Part shown: positions 52,384-62,152 of the stretch, in pieces
How the letters are laid out: each line of letters opens with the position of its first letter
Numbering within the stretch: position 1 is the first letter of the stretch
Assembly: GCF_007097485.1 (NCBI RefSeq)
Contig: NZ_VKDE01000023.1
Coordinates: 1-64,000 of the forward strand
Source of the DNA: Carboxylicivirga sp. M1479
GTDB lineage: Bacteria > Bacteroidota > Bacteroidia > Bacteroidales > Marinilabiliaceae
DNA length: 64,000 nucleotides
Reading direction: 5' to 3'
Position numbers and translations under genes: made by a program
The notes under the pieces: model-generated
What the model was told of the DNA's origin: nothing
What the model saw: only the letters and a program-made list of their open reading frames with translations
Database searches by the model: none

Positions 52384-53115
52384 TTAAAAGTTCCTTACTT
52401 GGATAGGTGCGGGGCTTGTTAAGCGATCTAAAAATATAAACAATAAGTGATTAGCAGAGCTGTAGTCATTGGCTATTAGTTGTTCAGGAGATTGCACATA
52501 AGGTTTGTCTTTCTCACGTTCAAGCTCTTCATGACAATTTGTAAGCATGTTGTTGATGTCCTTTGCTGTGAACTCGAAATGACATTGTAAGCCATATACC
52601 TTGGGTCCGTATCGCACTATTTGGCGCGGACAGCCATCGCTTTGTGCTATTATTACAGCATCATCCGTTAAACCTGGCATATCGCCATGCCAATGCCCGC
52701 AACCAAATACAGTAGGAAAATCTGAAAACAAGGTGTCTTTTTGCCCTTCCTTGCTTAAGGTAACAGGAAGTAGACCAATTTCTTTATTGGGACTAGCTGT
52801 GGTATTAGCCCCCAGGGCGTTGCTTATCATTTGTGCTCCCAAACATACTCCTAATACAATTTTATCATCATCAATGGCTTGTTTTATCACAGCTTGCTCA
52901 GCTACTGTGTCAAAATGAGGAAACTCATCCATACTGGAATAAGGAGATTGTGGGCCACCCATTATCAAAAGCATGTCAAATGCCTCACTATTTTCAGGCA
53001 AAGCATCACCCAAATATAAGTGAGATGTGGTATAGGTATGTTGCCTCTGTTGTATCCATGTGATAAAGGCGCCTGGTGCTTCAAAAGATTCGTGTTGAAT
53101 AATGTGTATATGCAT
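52384..53115 (-). CDS. Class I glutamine amidotransferase-like protein
   Basis: A 243-residue single-domain GATase1. The nucleophile is the Cys in LGVCLGAQMISNALG. The His and Glu of the triad are in GLQCHFEF. The oxyanion-site region is LLIMGGPQSPYSS. Such stand-alone proteins resemble GMP-synthase glutaminase domains or gamma-glutamyl hydrolases for small metabolites; the acceptor partner is unknown. It begins 4 bp after a 68-residue membrane protein gene, so they are co-transcribed. Confidence 0.9.
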   Translation of the reverse strand: MHIHIIQHESFEAPGAFITWIQQRQHTYTTSHLYLGDALPENSEAFDMLLIMGGPQSPYSSMDEFPHFDTVAEQAVIKQAIDDDKIVLGVCLGAQMISNALGANTTASPNKEIGLLPVTLSKEGQKDTLFSDFPTVFGCGHWHGDMPGLTDDAVIIAQSDGCPRQIVRYGPKVYGLQCHFEFTAKDINNMLTNCHEELEREKDKPYVQSPEQLIANDYSSANHLLFIFLDRLTSPAPIQVRNF

Positions 53116-53119
53116 AATG

Positions 53120-53326
53120 TTACTTGTGATTCAAATAGGATTTGATAGAAAAGATAATGCCATAAACAGCACTTAGTAAAGCAAAAAGAATAAAGGTGAT
53201 GATTGAGAATTCAATTACTGTATTAGTCCATTCTTCGTAGAGTACATCATTATCTAATATGTAAGCTGTTGAGGTAACTGTGATAGCTATGATAAAAAAG
53301 ACTGTTAAGTTGCGTTTGTGTCTCAT
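53120..53326 (-). CDS. Small two-span membrane protein
   Basis: A 68-residue protein with spans at about 7-24 and 39-61 and basic ends (MRHKRN, SYLNHK), so both termini are probably cytosolic. No family is recognised. The tight 4-bp spacing to the GATase gene and a plausible membrane layout support it as a real gene. Confidence 0.6.
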   Translation of the reverse strand: MRHKRNLTVFFIIAITVTSTAYILDNDVLYEEWTNTVIEFSIITFILFALLSAVYGIIFSIKSYLNHK

Positions 53327-53429
53327 TAAATGACTTTAAGGAGCTTAAAAGTACAATTATTTCCTATCAAGGTAAATGGGGCTACTGTACTTTGGGTTTA
53401 ATATTCACATATTATTAACAATAAGCGAC

Positions 53430-53460
53430 TTGTTTGCAAAGTAGTGTCGCACTACTTTTG
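53430..53460 (+). promoter_or_regulatory. Promoter with overlapping palindromic operator
   Basis: TTG at 53430-53432, a 20-bp gap and TACTTTTG at 53453-53460 make a full Bacteroidota promoter. Overlapping it, AAAGTAGTG-TCG-CACTACTTT (53438-53458) is a perfect inverted repeat with 9-bp arms. A regulator bound there would cover the -7 box. It serves the flavin conduit genes. Confidence 0.68.
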
Positions 53461-53482
53461 TTCGTCTATAAATAAATACATA

Positions 53483-54634
53483 ATGACCCACACAAAATTT
53501 GGAAAGAGTTTTTATACCCTTTTGCTGATTGTTCTTTTGCTGATTGCCGCCGCCATACGAGGAGGTGCCGATTTTGATTGGCTCCAGCCAGTTGATGAGC
53601 TTGTTTATAATCTTGAAGATGTTAAAGTTGTTTATTCTAAAGCATCGACCTATAGTATGAGTTCTGATAGGAGCTTGGAGGTGTATGATAACGGCAAAAA
53701 CTTATTAGGTTATGCCCTAATTTCAGAAGAATTAGATGCGCGCTTCCCTGGATATGGCGGTAAAGTGCCCTTGCTAATTGGTCTGGATACGCAAAAGGTA
53801 GTAATAGGAACTTACCTGTTAAGACACAATGAAACTGCAGAGTTTATCGATCATATTAATGACACAAAATTGCTAAATACATGGGATGGATTAGTTATGG
53901 ACACCTTGCTGCTAATGCATGACGTGGACGTTATTTCGGGAGCCACCAAAAGTAGCACGGCTATCATCCGAACGTTCCATTCTTCTGTTGGTAATTATCT
54001 GGAAACAAATCATAAGCATGGAGCTCCCTCTTTTGAGCGTATTACTCAGCTGGTGCTATTGTTAGTGTTGCTGTTGCTTTCACTAAGTATGCAGTTGGGT
54101 AAGCGATTTCGACAGTATTATATTTATTATTTATTGGCTGTTGTGGTGATAATGGGTGTATGGTTAACAAAAATGTTGTCATTAGAATTGTTTCATAACT
54201 GGTTGACAAAAGGTTTACCATGGCAGAGTAATTGGGAATTAATCTCAATCCTTGTAATTTCCATTACATTAGCCATAGCAGGGCATAAAAAGTACTATTG
54301 TAATTATCTGTGCCCCATGGGTGCTCTTCAAATGCTCGCGTCAAAAGTGTCGCCATTTAAAAAGCGTTCCATTAATTTGAAAATATCGGTTCTTACGCTT
54401 CGAACAATTTATCTAAGCTTTATATGGACAAGTTTGATTCTGGGATTTTTATTGCCCCTGGCACAATTAGAGCCATTTATGGCTTTTTCCTTTAAAGTAG
54501 CCTCATGGCTAATGTTAATAGCAGGAGCAGTTATTGTAATGTTATCCTTGTTCTTCAATAGGCCTTGGTGCCAATTATGCCCTACTGGCTGTTTGCTCGA
54601 TTCTATTCCATCCTTTAAATCAAAACGTAATTAA
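53483..54634 (+). CDS. Membrane FMN-binding / cysteine-motif electron-transfer protein (NosR/NapH/RnfG-like)
   Basis: A 383-residue inner-membrane protein. Span 1 (about 10-26) is followed by an extracytoplasmic FMN-binding domain with DVISGATKSS at 149-158; T155 is the predicted site for covalent FMN attachment by ApbE. Four or five spans follow. Two NapH/NosR-like cysteine motifs at the membrane face are CNYLCPMGALQ and CQLCPTGCLLD. This layout moves electrons across the membrane to exported acceptors. An upstream in-frame ATG at 53444 lies inside the promoter, so I chose 53483. The nitroreductase fusion gene follows after 7 bp. Confidence 0.87.
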   Translation: MTHTKFGKSFYTLLLIVLLLIAAAIRGGADFDWLQPVDELVYNLEDVKVVYSKASTYSMSSDRSLEVYDNGKNLLGYALISEELDARFPGYGGKVPLLIGLDTQKVVIGTYLLRHNETAEFIDHINDTKLLNTWDGLVMDTLLLMHDVDVISGATKSSTAIIRTFHSSVGNYLETNHKHGAPSFERITQLVLLLVLLLLSLSMQLGKRFRQYYIYYLLAVVVIMGVWLTKMLSLELFHNWLTKGLPWQSNWELISILVISITLAIAGHKKYYCNYLCPMGALQMLASKVSPFKKRSINLKISVLTLRTIYLSFIWTSLILGFLLPLAQLEPFMAFSFKVASWLMLIAGAVIVMLSLFFNRPWCQLCPTGCLLDSIPSFKSKRN

Positions 54635-54641
54635 TATCATC

Positions 54642-55910
54642 ATGCAAAATAAATCACTTCTCTTAAATGTTTTATTAGCTGTCGTTATCGTAGTTCTTGT
54701 TTATCAGTTGAGTACTGCAGATGAGCGCAGTGCTCCTCTTGAAACGCCAGAAGTTGCTACCAATATTGTTGAAACAGAAAAAGTCAAAACTGTTATGCGT
54801 TCGGTGGGGGCAAAGGGGCATATTTATCCGAAGCCAGCCTTAGTAATTGGTTCATATAGTGCCCAAGGAGATCCCAATATCATGACAGCTGCCTGGGCTG
54901 GAATAGTTAATTCTCATCCAATGAGTATAGGTGTTTCTATTCGTCCGTCCCGTAAATCGTATGAAAATATTATGGCGACAAAGGCATTTACGGTTAATGT
55001 GCCATCTGCTCAGTTTGTGGCACACATGGATTATGCCGGTAACATATCGGGTTATGACGAGGATAAGTTCGCTAAACTAGGCTTAACAGCGGTAAAAGGT
55101 GATTTTGTTAATGCCCCTTATGTCGGTGAGTTTCCTGTGGCCATTGAATGCGAGGTGACCGATGTGATTGACTTAGGTTCTCACATGCAATTTATCGGTA
55201 AGGTACTTGACACAAAGGTGGATGAGCAATATTTAAGTGCCGATAATAAGGTCGATGTTATGCGCATGAATCCTGTTATTTTTGCTGATGACTATTATTA
55301 CGGTTTTGGGCAACGTATTGGTCAGCCCTGGGATATAGGAAAGTTGTTTAAAGCTGGTGAGCAAGCTAAATATAATCCGCTTGTATATAACAATCCAACT
55401 CTGGCATCTATTCATAATCGTAAAAGTGTACGTCATTATACCAATCAAAAAGTTAGTGCTGAGGTCTTAACGACATTGGTAAAGGCAGGCATGGCAGCTC
55501 CAACAGCAGCGGATAAGCGACCGTGGGCTTTTGTTGTGATTGAGGAGCGAAATGTACTTGACAGTCTATCGACTTTGTCACCATATACTAAAATGCTTGA
55601 GCAAGCGACAGCAGCGATTGTTGTTTGCGGTGATATGGATAAAGCATTAGACGGTGTAGCTCGTGATTATTGGATTCAGGACTGTTCAGCTGCTACGCAG
55701 AATATATTGTTAGCAGCCGAAAGTATGGGTTTAGGTGCTGTTTGGACTGGTGTTTATCCAATTGAAAAGCGGGTTGTTGAGGTGCGTAATGTGATTGAAG
55801 CGCCAGAAAGTATCATTCCATTAAATGTAATAGTATTAGGTTATCCTACTGGTGAAGATAAACCTAAAAACAAATGGGATGAATCCAAGTTACACTGGGA
55901 GAAGTGGTAG
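54642..55910 (+). CDS. Exported flavin reductase-nitroreductase fusion
   Basis: A 422-residue protein with an N-terminal hydrophobic anchor or signal (about 5-24) and two flavin domains. Residues about 55-225 are a flavin-reductase-like split barrel (ALVIGSYSAQGDPNIMTAAW, PSRKSYENIMATKAFTVNVP, EDKFAKLGL). Residues about 250-422 are a nitroreductase domain (NRKSVRHYTNQKVS, AAPTAADKRPWAFVVI, CSAATQNILLAAESMGLGAVW, VLGYPTGE). Both domains usually work with cytosolic NAD(P)H; here they appear to sit outside the membrane, next to a flavinylated conduit that could supply the electrons. The substrate is unknown. Confidence 0.87.
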   Translation: MQNKSLLLNVLLAVVIVVLVYQLSTADERSAPLETPEVATNIVETEKVKTVMRSVGAKGHIYPKPALVIGSYSAQGDPNIMTAAWAGIVNSHPMSIGVSIRPSRKSYENIMATKAFTVNVPSAQFVAHMDYAGNISGYDEDKFAKLGLTAVKGDFVNAPYVGEFPVAIECEVTDVIDLGSHMQFIGKVLDTKVDEQYLSADNKVDVMRMNPVIFADDYYYGFGQRIGQPWDIGKLFKAGEQAKYNPLVYNNPTLASIHNRKSVRHYTNQKVSAEVLTTLVKAGMAAPTAADKRPWAFVVIEERNVLDSLSTLSPYTKMLEQATAAIVVCGDMDKALDGVARDYWIQDCSAATQNILLAAESMGLGAVWTGVYPIEKRVVEVRNVIEAPESIIPLNVIVLGYPTGEDKPKNKWDESKLHWEKW

Positions 55911-55991
55911 AAAGTACAGGCGTTATACTTAAAATCTTAAGTATTGTCGCTTACCATGAATTATCAGATTGTGTGCATTTCAGAGATAACA

Positions 55992-56023
55992 ATAAAAAAG
56001 AGCAGCCCTACTGAGCTGCTCTT
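55992..56023 (-). terminator. Terminator between convergent genes
   Basis: Perfect 9-bp stem AAGAGCAGC/GCTGCTCTT with an 8-base loop; on the minus strand TTTTTTATT follows, so it mainly serves the RDD gene, and it may also end the flavin operon. Confidence 0.85.
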
Positions 56024-56045
56024 GATATATAATGAAAGTACATAT

Positions 56046-56636
56046 TTACTTCACATCTACCACACGCGTATTGCTCCAGTTGTCGTGCCAGCCTTTATCT
56101 GCAAATAAAAATGAAAAGGCTTCAAACGGTACACAACGACAAAGAGAACGAATAAAAGCGCTTCCGAAATCGGGCTTATCGCCATTGGCATCAACCACCT
56201 TTGTTTTGGTAATGAGTTTGCCAATGGTACGACCTGTGGTAGCCTCCATTAAGGTATAATAGAACAGGGTTAGAAGAGCTCCAATAAAGTATGATAATAA
56301 GTTGTTATTGGCTAATTCCTCAAGGGCTGCAGGATCCGAAATACCAACGAAAAGAGTGTAGGCTACCATAAAAAAGATGGCCATAATATACATTGCAATC
56401 ACATCAATAATATAGTTGGCAAAGCGTTTGCCTTTAGATGTTTCCTCAGTATGTATCTGATGGCGTATGTCCTCCATTTCAGCTTTAAATTTGAGTTCAG
56501 CATCTTCCTTGTACATGGTGCACGATACCTCAAAAGCGGCTTCTTGATTGGTAAGGCTGCAAATAATTCCTTTCTCGGCATCAAAGCGTTGAAGAGTACA
56601 TACTTTGCAATATTTTAGTCGTTCCTGTCTGTTCAT
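56046..56636 (-). CDS. RDD-family membrane protein with N-terminal cysteine module
   Basis: A 196-residue protein. The N-terminal 35 residues contain YCKVCTLQRFDAEKGIICSL, a CxxC and further Cys that could bind metal. The RDD domain follows: GKRFANYIIDVIAMYIM, spans at about 72-95 and 112-130, and the ATTGRTIGKLITKTKVVD motif. It ends with FGSAFIRSLCRCVPFEAFSFL. The frame opens at 56669, but a promoter-like TTAATTTG at 56667-56674 sits there, so the ATG at 56636 is the better start. Function is unknown. Confidence 0.85.
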   Translation of the reverse strand: MNRQERLKYCKVCTLQRFDAEKGIICSLTNQEAAFEVSCTMYKEDAELKFKAEMEDIRHQIHTEETSKGKRFANYIIDVIAMYIMAIFFMVAYTLFVGISDPAALEELANNNLLSYFIGALLTLFYYTLMEATTGRTIGKLITKTKVVDANGDKPDFGSAFIRSLCRCVPFEAFSFLFADKGWHDNWSNTRVVDVK

Positions 56637-56666
56637 TTCTATTTTATTACATTTTGTCTGGAGGGC

Positions 56667-56674
56667 CAAATTAA
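56667..56674 (-). promoter_or_regulatory. Probable -7 box of the RDD gene
   Basis: TTAATTTG on the minus strand matches TAnnTTTG at seven of eight positions, 30 bp before the chosen ATG. Confidence 0.35.
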
Positions 56675-56720
56675 GTATTATCCGTGAATAAGTTTCTAAC
56701 GATGGCGAGTAATAGGTGTT

Positions 56721-59567
56721 TTATGAGTGGTTTTTTATGCCGATGACACAATTTACCTTTTCTTCAATAACTTTTCCCGATGGATAAAAGCATTGCATAT
56801 AAATGATGTAAATACCAGGAGTTAGTAGCTCATTCGAATCGCTTAATCCATCCCAGAAAAATGTATCACTGGCCGATATATTTTCGTTATTAAGTAGGTA
56901 ACGTACCACTTGCCCATGGCTATTGTATATGCGGATGGAAGCTGTTCCTCCTTGTTCTGCTTCGTTAATGTTGATTTGTAGACGATCATCAATGCCATCG
57001 CCGTCAGGTGTAAATAACTCGTTGATTAACACCAGTCTGTTATCACGATTTTTAGTGGCTTTTACTTGCTGAGAATTGTCATAACCAGGGGTGGCATAGC
57101 CTGCTGTTGAAGTGGCAGAATACCAGTTGTTTGCTTCATTCGATGGAACATGCCATTGCAAACGCTCCAGTGAAACGCCTTCTTTACTTTTTAGAAGTTG
57201 TGAATGCATTTTCTCCGAATACTCCAATTCATCGAGTACAGTTCCTCGTTTGTCGCTTATAACAACATATCCTTCGTTATCAGGATAAGAGGGTAGGTTC
57301 GCAATGTCTAGAATATTATCGGGATGCAAGCAATTATAATGTTCAAGCTGTGCCGTTTTATTACTTGTTATGGCGAGGTAACTATGGGGGAATAGCCAGT
57401 GTTGATTTGTGTTGGCAGGAATAAGTTTTTCAATTTCGTTACCTTTCATCTGTGTCAAGTGGATATCTTTTATGCGTAAAATCTTATCAGATTGGTTGTA
57501 GAGTTCAACAAAATCAGCTCCATCGGGCAAGGGATTAAAGAGAATTTCATTTATCACGATGTCTCCCTTTGTTAATGAATCGGCCAGGCCAAAAAGCATT
57601 TGTTTATTTAACTTCAGAGGGATGTTGGCCAAGTCATTAAGATCAATGCTTTTAAGTAGGTAGACAGCATTGGTATCAAGAGCAAGCTCAAATGTAACTT
57701 GCATCTTACGAAGAAACACGGTATCGTGTTGAATGGATTGTATTTTAAGTGTTGGTTCTATCGTTAGTGCGTGATTGCTTGTGAATTGCATTGCTTCATT
57801 AAAGCAAAGTTCTAGCGTATTGGTATTTAATAGATTAAGTTGGCTTAATAATGGCGCATGTACATCTTTGTTTTCTTGCTCAACTGAATTGCTGAAACCA
57901 GGAGTGCCTCCCAATAGGTTTAAGCTCCATTGGTAATTATCTGCTGTGCCACTATGGTTGCTGGCATCGATGCATTCAACAGCCCAACCACCATCTCTTT
58001 TAAAAGTCTCTCCTGGTATTGCGTTAGGGTTATATTGAGTCGCATCAATGATTTCATTCTCTTGGTTAATCAACACCAAATCGCAACTACTATTGTTAAG
58101 TGTTGGTAGTGCTTGAACAAATACGCTTGCTGGTGCATCTATCCATTTGTCTTGATGATTCGCATTTACCAGGCAAATTAGTTGGCCAGTATTAACTGTA
58201 GAATCGGGTAGGATCGCTGTTTTATCGTTGACTTTTATACGCCACTGATCTAAATAAATGGGGTAGGGCGATGTGTTCATCAATTCAATATATTCTAGTT
58301 CTGGCAGACCCATTGACGGAGTAGGGTCGGCTAAATATTCGTTAATTACCATATCAAAACGTTTGGCTTGATAATACAGTAGATCTGTTTCGATTGCTAT
58401 AACAGTATCGCCAATGGCATCTATCAAATTATTAAGGCGGAATTGATGCTGCTGTCCATTACTAAGCGGGGAGGACAAGTTTACTGTAAATTCGTGTTCG
58501 TCATCACTTAAAATTTTTGCAATTTCTGGCACTTGATTATCAATGTGAAAGTGAGCCTTACTAAAATTATCGAGGGGAATAGCCTTATTAAATCTCAAAC
58601 GTATTGTACTTAAATTCATGAGGCGAATGCTAGTGCATTCAATCCGCTTATAGCTATAGGGTAAAAAGGTTCTCTGCAATACATTGTCATCTAAGTCATG
58701 TATGTTTTCAACAACTAGAGTATCGACAATAGTGCTTTGAAGAGCAGGGTAAAAATTAAGCTTGATGCTTTTATTGATGTCTTTGTACTCATACGATGTT
58801 GGGTGTTGTCCAGAGGATAAAATGGTAAAATCACTTAAGTCGATTGAACCATCATTTATTGCTTCACTCAACTCAAGTTGTATCACGGAACCATTAATCA
58901 CGTTAAAATCCACGATCTCAGGAGGTGTTTTATCGCGATAGGCTTGTCCTGTCACTACAATATCATCTAAATAAAACTTAGTTGCCCTGGTTTTAGTGTA
59001 TTGGCAGAACCAACCAAAATAGTTCGACGACGTATTGTATTCAAAAGTTGCTTGTCCCTCTTTAGTCCATCCACTGCCCATGTCAGATTCTAATGTCCAG
59101 CGATCGCCTGTTCTTTTAACACGAATAAGTACGTCCGAAGATGGCATATCAAGCCGTTTTGCTGTACCTGTAATCACTTTTTCCTTTTTATCATCCATTA
59201 TTTTATACAGACAAATGTTATCATCTGTGTTGCCCAGTTCTACATAAATGGCATTTTTGGCATTGTTCAGTTGAGCTGAATTACTGGCTAAATAAATGCG
59301 TGTGTAATTACTTGAGGATGGGTTGAAGTCCATTTTAACCCTAAAAACCCAGCTTGCTGATTCAATTACCTGACACGCTGTACTCAAGTAAGATGTGCCA
59401 GCTTCTGTGTTGTTTAATTGTAACTCATTGTTGGTATTTACAATGAAATGGGAGTCGTTGCCTGTCCATTGAGGAGCCAAATTAAAATTGCCATCGCCGA
59501 ATGATTCGTTAATTTGAGAAAAGGCGCATAAGGGGAATAGTAGCAAAAGGATAAAAAATCGTTGCAT
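56721..59567 (-). CDS. Large secreted lamin-tail-domain protein with gliding/T9SS-like C-terminus
   Basis: About 948 residues. The signal peptide is MQRFFILLLLFPLCAFS, so I start at 59567 and not at the 24-codon longer open frame. A laminin-G/LamG-like N-terminal region (about 20-215) leads to Ig-like strands. Two lamin-tail domains follow (VINEYLADPTPSMGLPELEY and IVINEILFNPLPDGADFVEL). The C-terminal 100 residues show NELFTPDGDGIDDRLQI and IRIYNSHGQVV and GLSDSNELLTPGIYIIYM, the pattern of gliding-motility-type (CHU_C/type B) terminal domains exported by T9SS. Probably cell-surface or secreted; ligand unknown. Confidence 0.85.
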   Translation of the reverse strand: MQRFFILLLLFPLCAFSQINESFGDGNFNLAPQWTGNDSHFIVNTNNELQLNNTEAGTSYLSTACQVIESASWVFRVKMDFNPSSSNYTRIYLASNSAQLNNAKNAIYVELGNTDDNICLYKIMDDKKEKVITGTAKRLDMPSSDVLIRVKRTGDRWTLESDMGSGWTKEGQATFEYNTSSNYFGWFCQYTKTRATKFYLDDIVVTGQAYRDKTPPEIVDFNVINGSVIQLELSEAINDGSIDLSDFTILSSGQHPTSYEYKDINKSIKLNFYPALQSTIVDTLVVENIHDLDDNVLQRTFLPYSYKRIECTSIRLMNLSTIRLRFNKAIPLDNFSKAHFHIDNQVPEIAKILSDDEHEFTVNLSSPLSNGQQHQFRLNNLIDAIGDTVIAIETDLLYYQAKRFDMVINEYLADPTPSMGLPELEYIELMNTSPYPIYLDQWRIKVNDKTAILPDSTVNTGQLICLVNANHQDKWIDAPASVFVQALPTLNNSSCDLVLINQENEIIDATQYNPNAIPGETFKRDGGWAVECIDASNHSGTADNYQWSLNLLGGTPGFSNSVEQENKDVHAPLLSQLNLLNTNTLELCFNEAMQFTSNHALTIEPTLKIQSIQHDTVFLRKMQVTFELALDTNAVYLLKSIDLNDLANIPLKLNKQMLFGLADSLTKGDIVINEILFNPLPDGADFVELYNQSDKILRIKDIHLTQMKGNEIEKLIPANTNQHWLFPHSYLAITSNKTAQLEHYNCLHPDNILDIANLPSYPDNEGYVVISDKRGTVLDELEYSEKMHSQLLKSKEGVSLERLQWHVPSNEANNWYSATSTAGYATPGYDNSQQVKATKNRDNRLVLINELFTPDGDGIDDRLQININEAEQGGTASIRIYNSHGQVVRYLLNNENISASDTFFWDGLSDSNELLTPGIYIIYMQCFYPSGKVIEEKVNCVIGIKNHS

Positions 59568-59746
59568 CAGGTTAAAGGTTAATGTAAATATTTCTATTTT
59601 TGTATCGGAATGTAAGCATATATCAATCCACCAACACAATACAATTTAACACAATTTGCTTACTAATTAAAATTAACATCACCGTTGAGGTTCATTTTTT
59701 ATGTTGCGTAAAGAGTGTGATCTAAGCAATTTAAATTTTTAGAGTA

Positions 59747-60757
59747 ATGAAAGTAGCAATCGTTGGTGCTAGCGGCGCTGTAGGACAAGAGTTCCTAAGG
59801 GTATTGGAAGAGCGTAATTTTCCAATGGATGAGTTAGTTTTGTTTGGTTCAAAACGAAGTGCAGGTAAAAAAATCATGTTCAAAGGGCAAGAGCTTATTG
59901 TTAAGGAGCTTCTGCATAACGATGATTTTAAGGATATTGATATAGCCTTAACTTCAGCAGGTGGCGGAACCTCAAAAGAATATGCCAATACCATTACCAA
60001 GCATGGTGCTATGATGATTGATAACTCAAGTGCTTTCCGAATGGATGAAGATGTACCATTGGTAGTACCTGAAGTTAATGCTGAGGATTGTAAAAATGCG
60101 CCTCGTAATATTATTGCGAATCCAAATTGTACAACTATTCAAATGGTAGTGGCTTTGAAGCCTATAGAACAACTATCGCATATTAAGCGAGTGCATGTTT
60201 CTACCTACCAGGCATCGAGCGGTGCAGGAGCCAGTGGTATGCAAGAGTTGGAGGATCAGACCGAGGCCATTGTAAAAGGTGAAGATACCAAGGTGGATGC
60301 TTTTCAGTATCAGTTGGCCATGAACCTAATTCCACAGGTGGACGTATTTACGGATAATGATTACACCAAAGAGGAAATGAAGATGTTTAACGAAACGCGC
60401 AAAATAATGCATTCCGACATTAGTGTGAGTGCTATGTGTGTTCGAGTACCTATACTTCGTGCTCATTCCGAAGCTGTGTGGGTTGAAACAGAGGCGCCTG
60501 TTGCTCCTGTTCAGGCTAAAGAGGCCTTTGCCAAAGCTGATGGTGTTGTATTAATGGATGATCCTGCTAACAAAGAGTATCCAATGCCGCTGTTTTTAGC
60601 TGGTAAAGATGAGGTATTTATTGGACGTGTTCGACAGGATTTAGCCAATCCTAATGGATTAACATTTTGGTGTGTGTCTGATCAGATAAAAAAAGGAGCT
60701 GCCCTAAATGCTGTGCAAATTGCCGAGTATATGATTAAAGAAGGCTTGATCAAATAA
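59747..60757 (+). CDS. asd: Aspartate-semialdehyde dehydrogenase
   Basis: Reduces aspartyl phosphate to aspartate semialdehyde with NADPH, for lysine/diaminopimelate, threonine and methionine synthesis. The 336-residue protein has [50 protein letters not shown], the catalytic Cys in [13 protein letters not shown], and the conserved [15 protein letters not shown]. The late [15 protein letters not shown] holds the substrate-binding Arg and the base His. It stands alone and ends at a hairpin overlapping the convergent cyclase gene. Confidence 0.97.
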   Translation: MKVAIVGASGAVGQEFLRVLEERNFPMDELVLFGSKRSAGKKIMFKGQELIVKELLHNDDFKDIDIALTSAGGGTSKEYANTITKHGAMMIDNSSAFRMDEDVPLVVPEVNAEDCKNAPRNIIANPNCTTIQMVVALKPIEQLSHIKRVHVSTYQASSGAGASGMQELEDQTEAIVKGEDTKVDAFQYQLAMNLIPQVDVFTDNDYTKEEMKMFNETRKIMHSDISVSAMCVRVPILRAHSEAVWVETEAPVAPVQAKEAFAKADGVVLMDDPANKEYPMPLFLAGKDEVFIGRVRQDLANPNGLTFWCVSDQIKKGAALNAVQIAEYMIKEGLIK

Positions 60758-60815
60758 GAAAATAATTGTCAGTAACTATTAGTGAATAGCTGCTGTTTTT
60801 TAATAATGATATAAG

Positions 60816-60845
60816 AGAAGCGTGAGTTACTTGCGCTTCTTTTTC
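60816..60845 (+). terminator. Terminator of asd, overlapping the cyclase 3' end
   Basis: Perfect 7-bp stem AGAAGCG/CGCTTCT followed by TTTTCTG on the plus strand. The right arm lies inside the last codons of the convergent cyclase gene. Confidence 0.6.
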
Positions 60846-61936
60846 TGTTTAATACCTACCTTATATACTTGTATTGCTTTTTTCTTTCCTTTCAATTTTA
60901 AGGCTTCTTTATCTTTGTGTTCACTAAAGGTAAAGCCATCGTGACTTTTCAGACGTTCGTATAGTAAACCCGAAATTAATAGATTGCTCTTTAATTCGTT
61001 ACACTTAGATTCGATGCGAGCCGTTGTGTTTAAGGTATCGCCATTGTATGAAATATCGCGTTTAAAACGCCCTACCTGCAATACCATTATTTCACCCATG
61101 TGCAATCCTGCTTTAAACTCTGGCTTTTCGCCATATATATTGTTATAAATAAAGCTTTTGCGTTGTATGAGTTTTTGAAAGGCAAAAAATGCTTTGATAC
61201 AATTGTTATTACGAATGCCATTTTTAAAACTCCACGATATAATAGCGCCATCACCCAGGTACTGGTATATTTCACCTTTATAATTTTCAATAATTGCTAA
61301 ATCGCTAAATACATCTTGCACTAAAAAGCTGAAGCGTTTATGGCCTAATTTCTCGGCAATAGTCACCGATGATTTCATGTCGACAAACATAAAGATGCGT
61401 TTTTCCACGCGTGGTTTGTTCAATGTCCCTGTTATCCAATGGAGGAAATTGGAAATGCCTATTTTTCTATACGAAGCTCTGAATAAACTATTGAGTATGC
61501 ATGAGAGGTAAAACCAGGCGATAAAACGAGCTTGAGGCAGTCCTATTTTTGGCATCATCTCAAAATAAATACGGTAATCTTTAAGCTGTTCAAAGCTGAG
61601 GTTTTTATTGGATGAAAAAAAGATGATGAGCAGTCCTAAAGCCAGGTATAAGAAAAAGCGCAGAAATACGAATATTCGAATGGGGGAACGTCGCATTAAT
61701 TTGTCAAAAGAGGCCATGTCTATGGCTGTAAATAATACAGCCAATAATGCAGACAACAAAACTGTATTGCCGTAGATGTCATCTTTAATAAAAAGTTTAA
61801 GGTAGTTAATGTAAATGCTTTCATCCCCTGTAATAAAGACGTAAAAAAACAAGGAGGCCAGCCAAAATATCAGATGATAAAAAAGTGAACTTAGAAAATT
61901 GAGTGTTCTTATTTTTAATTTGTCGAGTAGAAACAT
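60827..61936 (-). CDS. Membrane-anchored class III adenylate/guanylate cyclase
   Basis: A 369-residue protein with about four to five N-terminal spans (15-160) and a cytosolic cyclase domain (about 185-350). The catalytic domain has FMFVDMKSSVTIAEKLG (first metal Asp), IYQYLGDGAIISW (second metal Asp) and FKAGLHMGEIMV, followed by YNGDTLNTTARIESKC. The residues typical for base choice are not clear, so ATP or GTP cannot be decided. No cyclic-nucleotide-binding effector is in the window. It converges on asd. Confidence 0.88.
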   Translation of the reverse strand: MFLLDKLKIRTLNFLSSLFYHLIFWLASLFFYVFITGDESIYINYLKLFIKDDIYGNTVLLSALLAVLFTAIDMASFDKLMRRSPIRIFVFLRFFLYLALGLLIIFFSSNKNLSFEQLKDYRIYFEMMPKIGLPQARFIAWFYLSCILNSLFRASYRKIGISNFLHWITGTLNKPRVEKRIFMFVDMKSSVTIAEKLGHKRFSFLVQDVFSDLAIIENYKGEIYQYLGDGAIISWSFKNGIRNNNCIKAFFAFQKLIQRKSFIYNNIYGEKPEFKAGLHMGEIMVLQVGRFKRDISYNGDTLNTTARIESKCNELKSNLLISGLLYERLKSHDGFTFSEHKDKEALKLKGKKKAIQVYKVGIKQKKKRK

Positions 61937-62109
61937 ATGTGTGATAAGCGATGTGTGTGGCTATTCACTTTTTGTTTACAGTTCTATTCGATAATGGTTA
62001 CGCTCTGGGCTTGAAAAATTGGCTTTTTGAATGCAAGTTATTGAATGATAATTTCCAAAAAGTTATTGAAAAAGTGGAAGTGTCTTTTAGGAATTTAGTT
62101 CATAGAGCA

Positions 62110-62137
62110 AAAAAAAGAGATGCTGGTGCACCTCTTT
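62110..62137 (-). terminator. Terminator of hflX
   Basis: AAAGAGATGC/GCACCTCTTT with a 4-base loop (one G-U pair on the minus strand), followed on that strand by TTTTTTTTG. It lies 16 bp past the hflX stop. Confidence 0.85.
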
Positions 62138-62152
62138 AAGTTATTTTTATTG

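Noticed and set aside
61951-62139. 62-residue plus-strand frame between the cyclase gene and hflX
   Set aside because: It runs through the hflX terminator hairpin, has no promoter or start signal, and shows no fold-like pattern.
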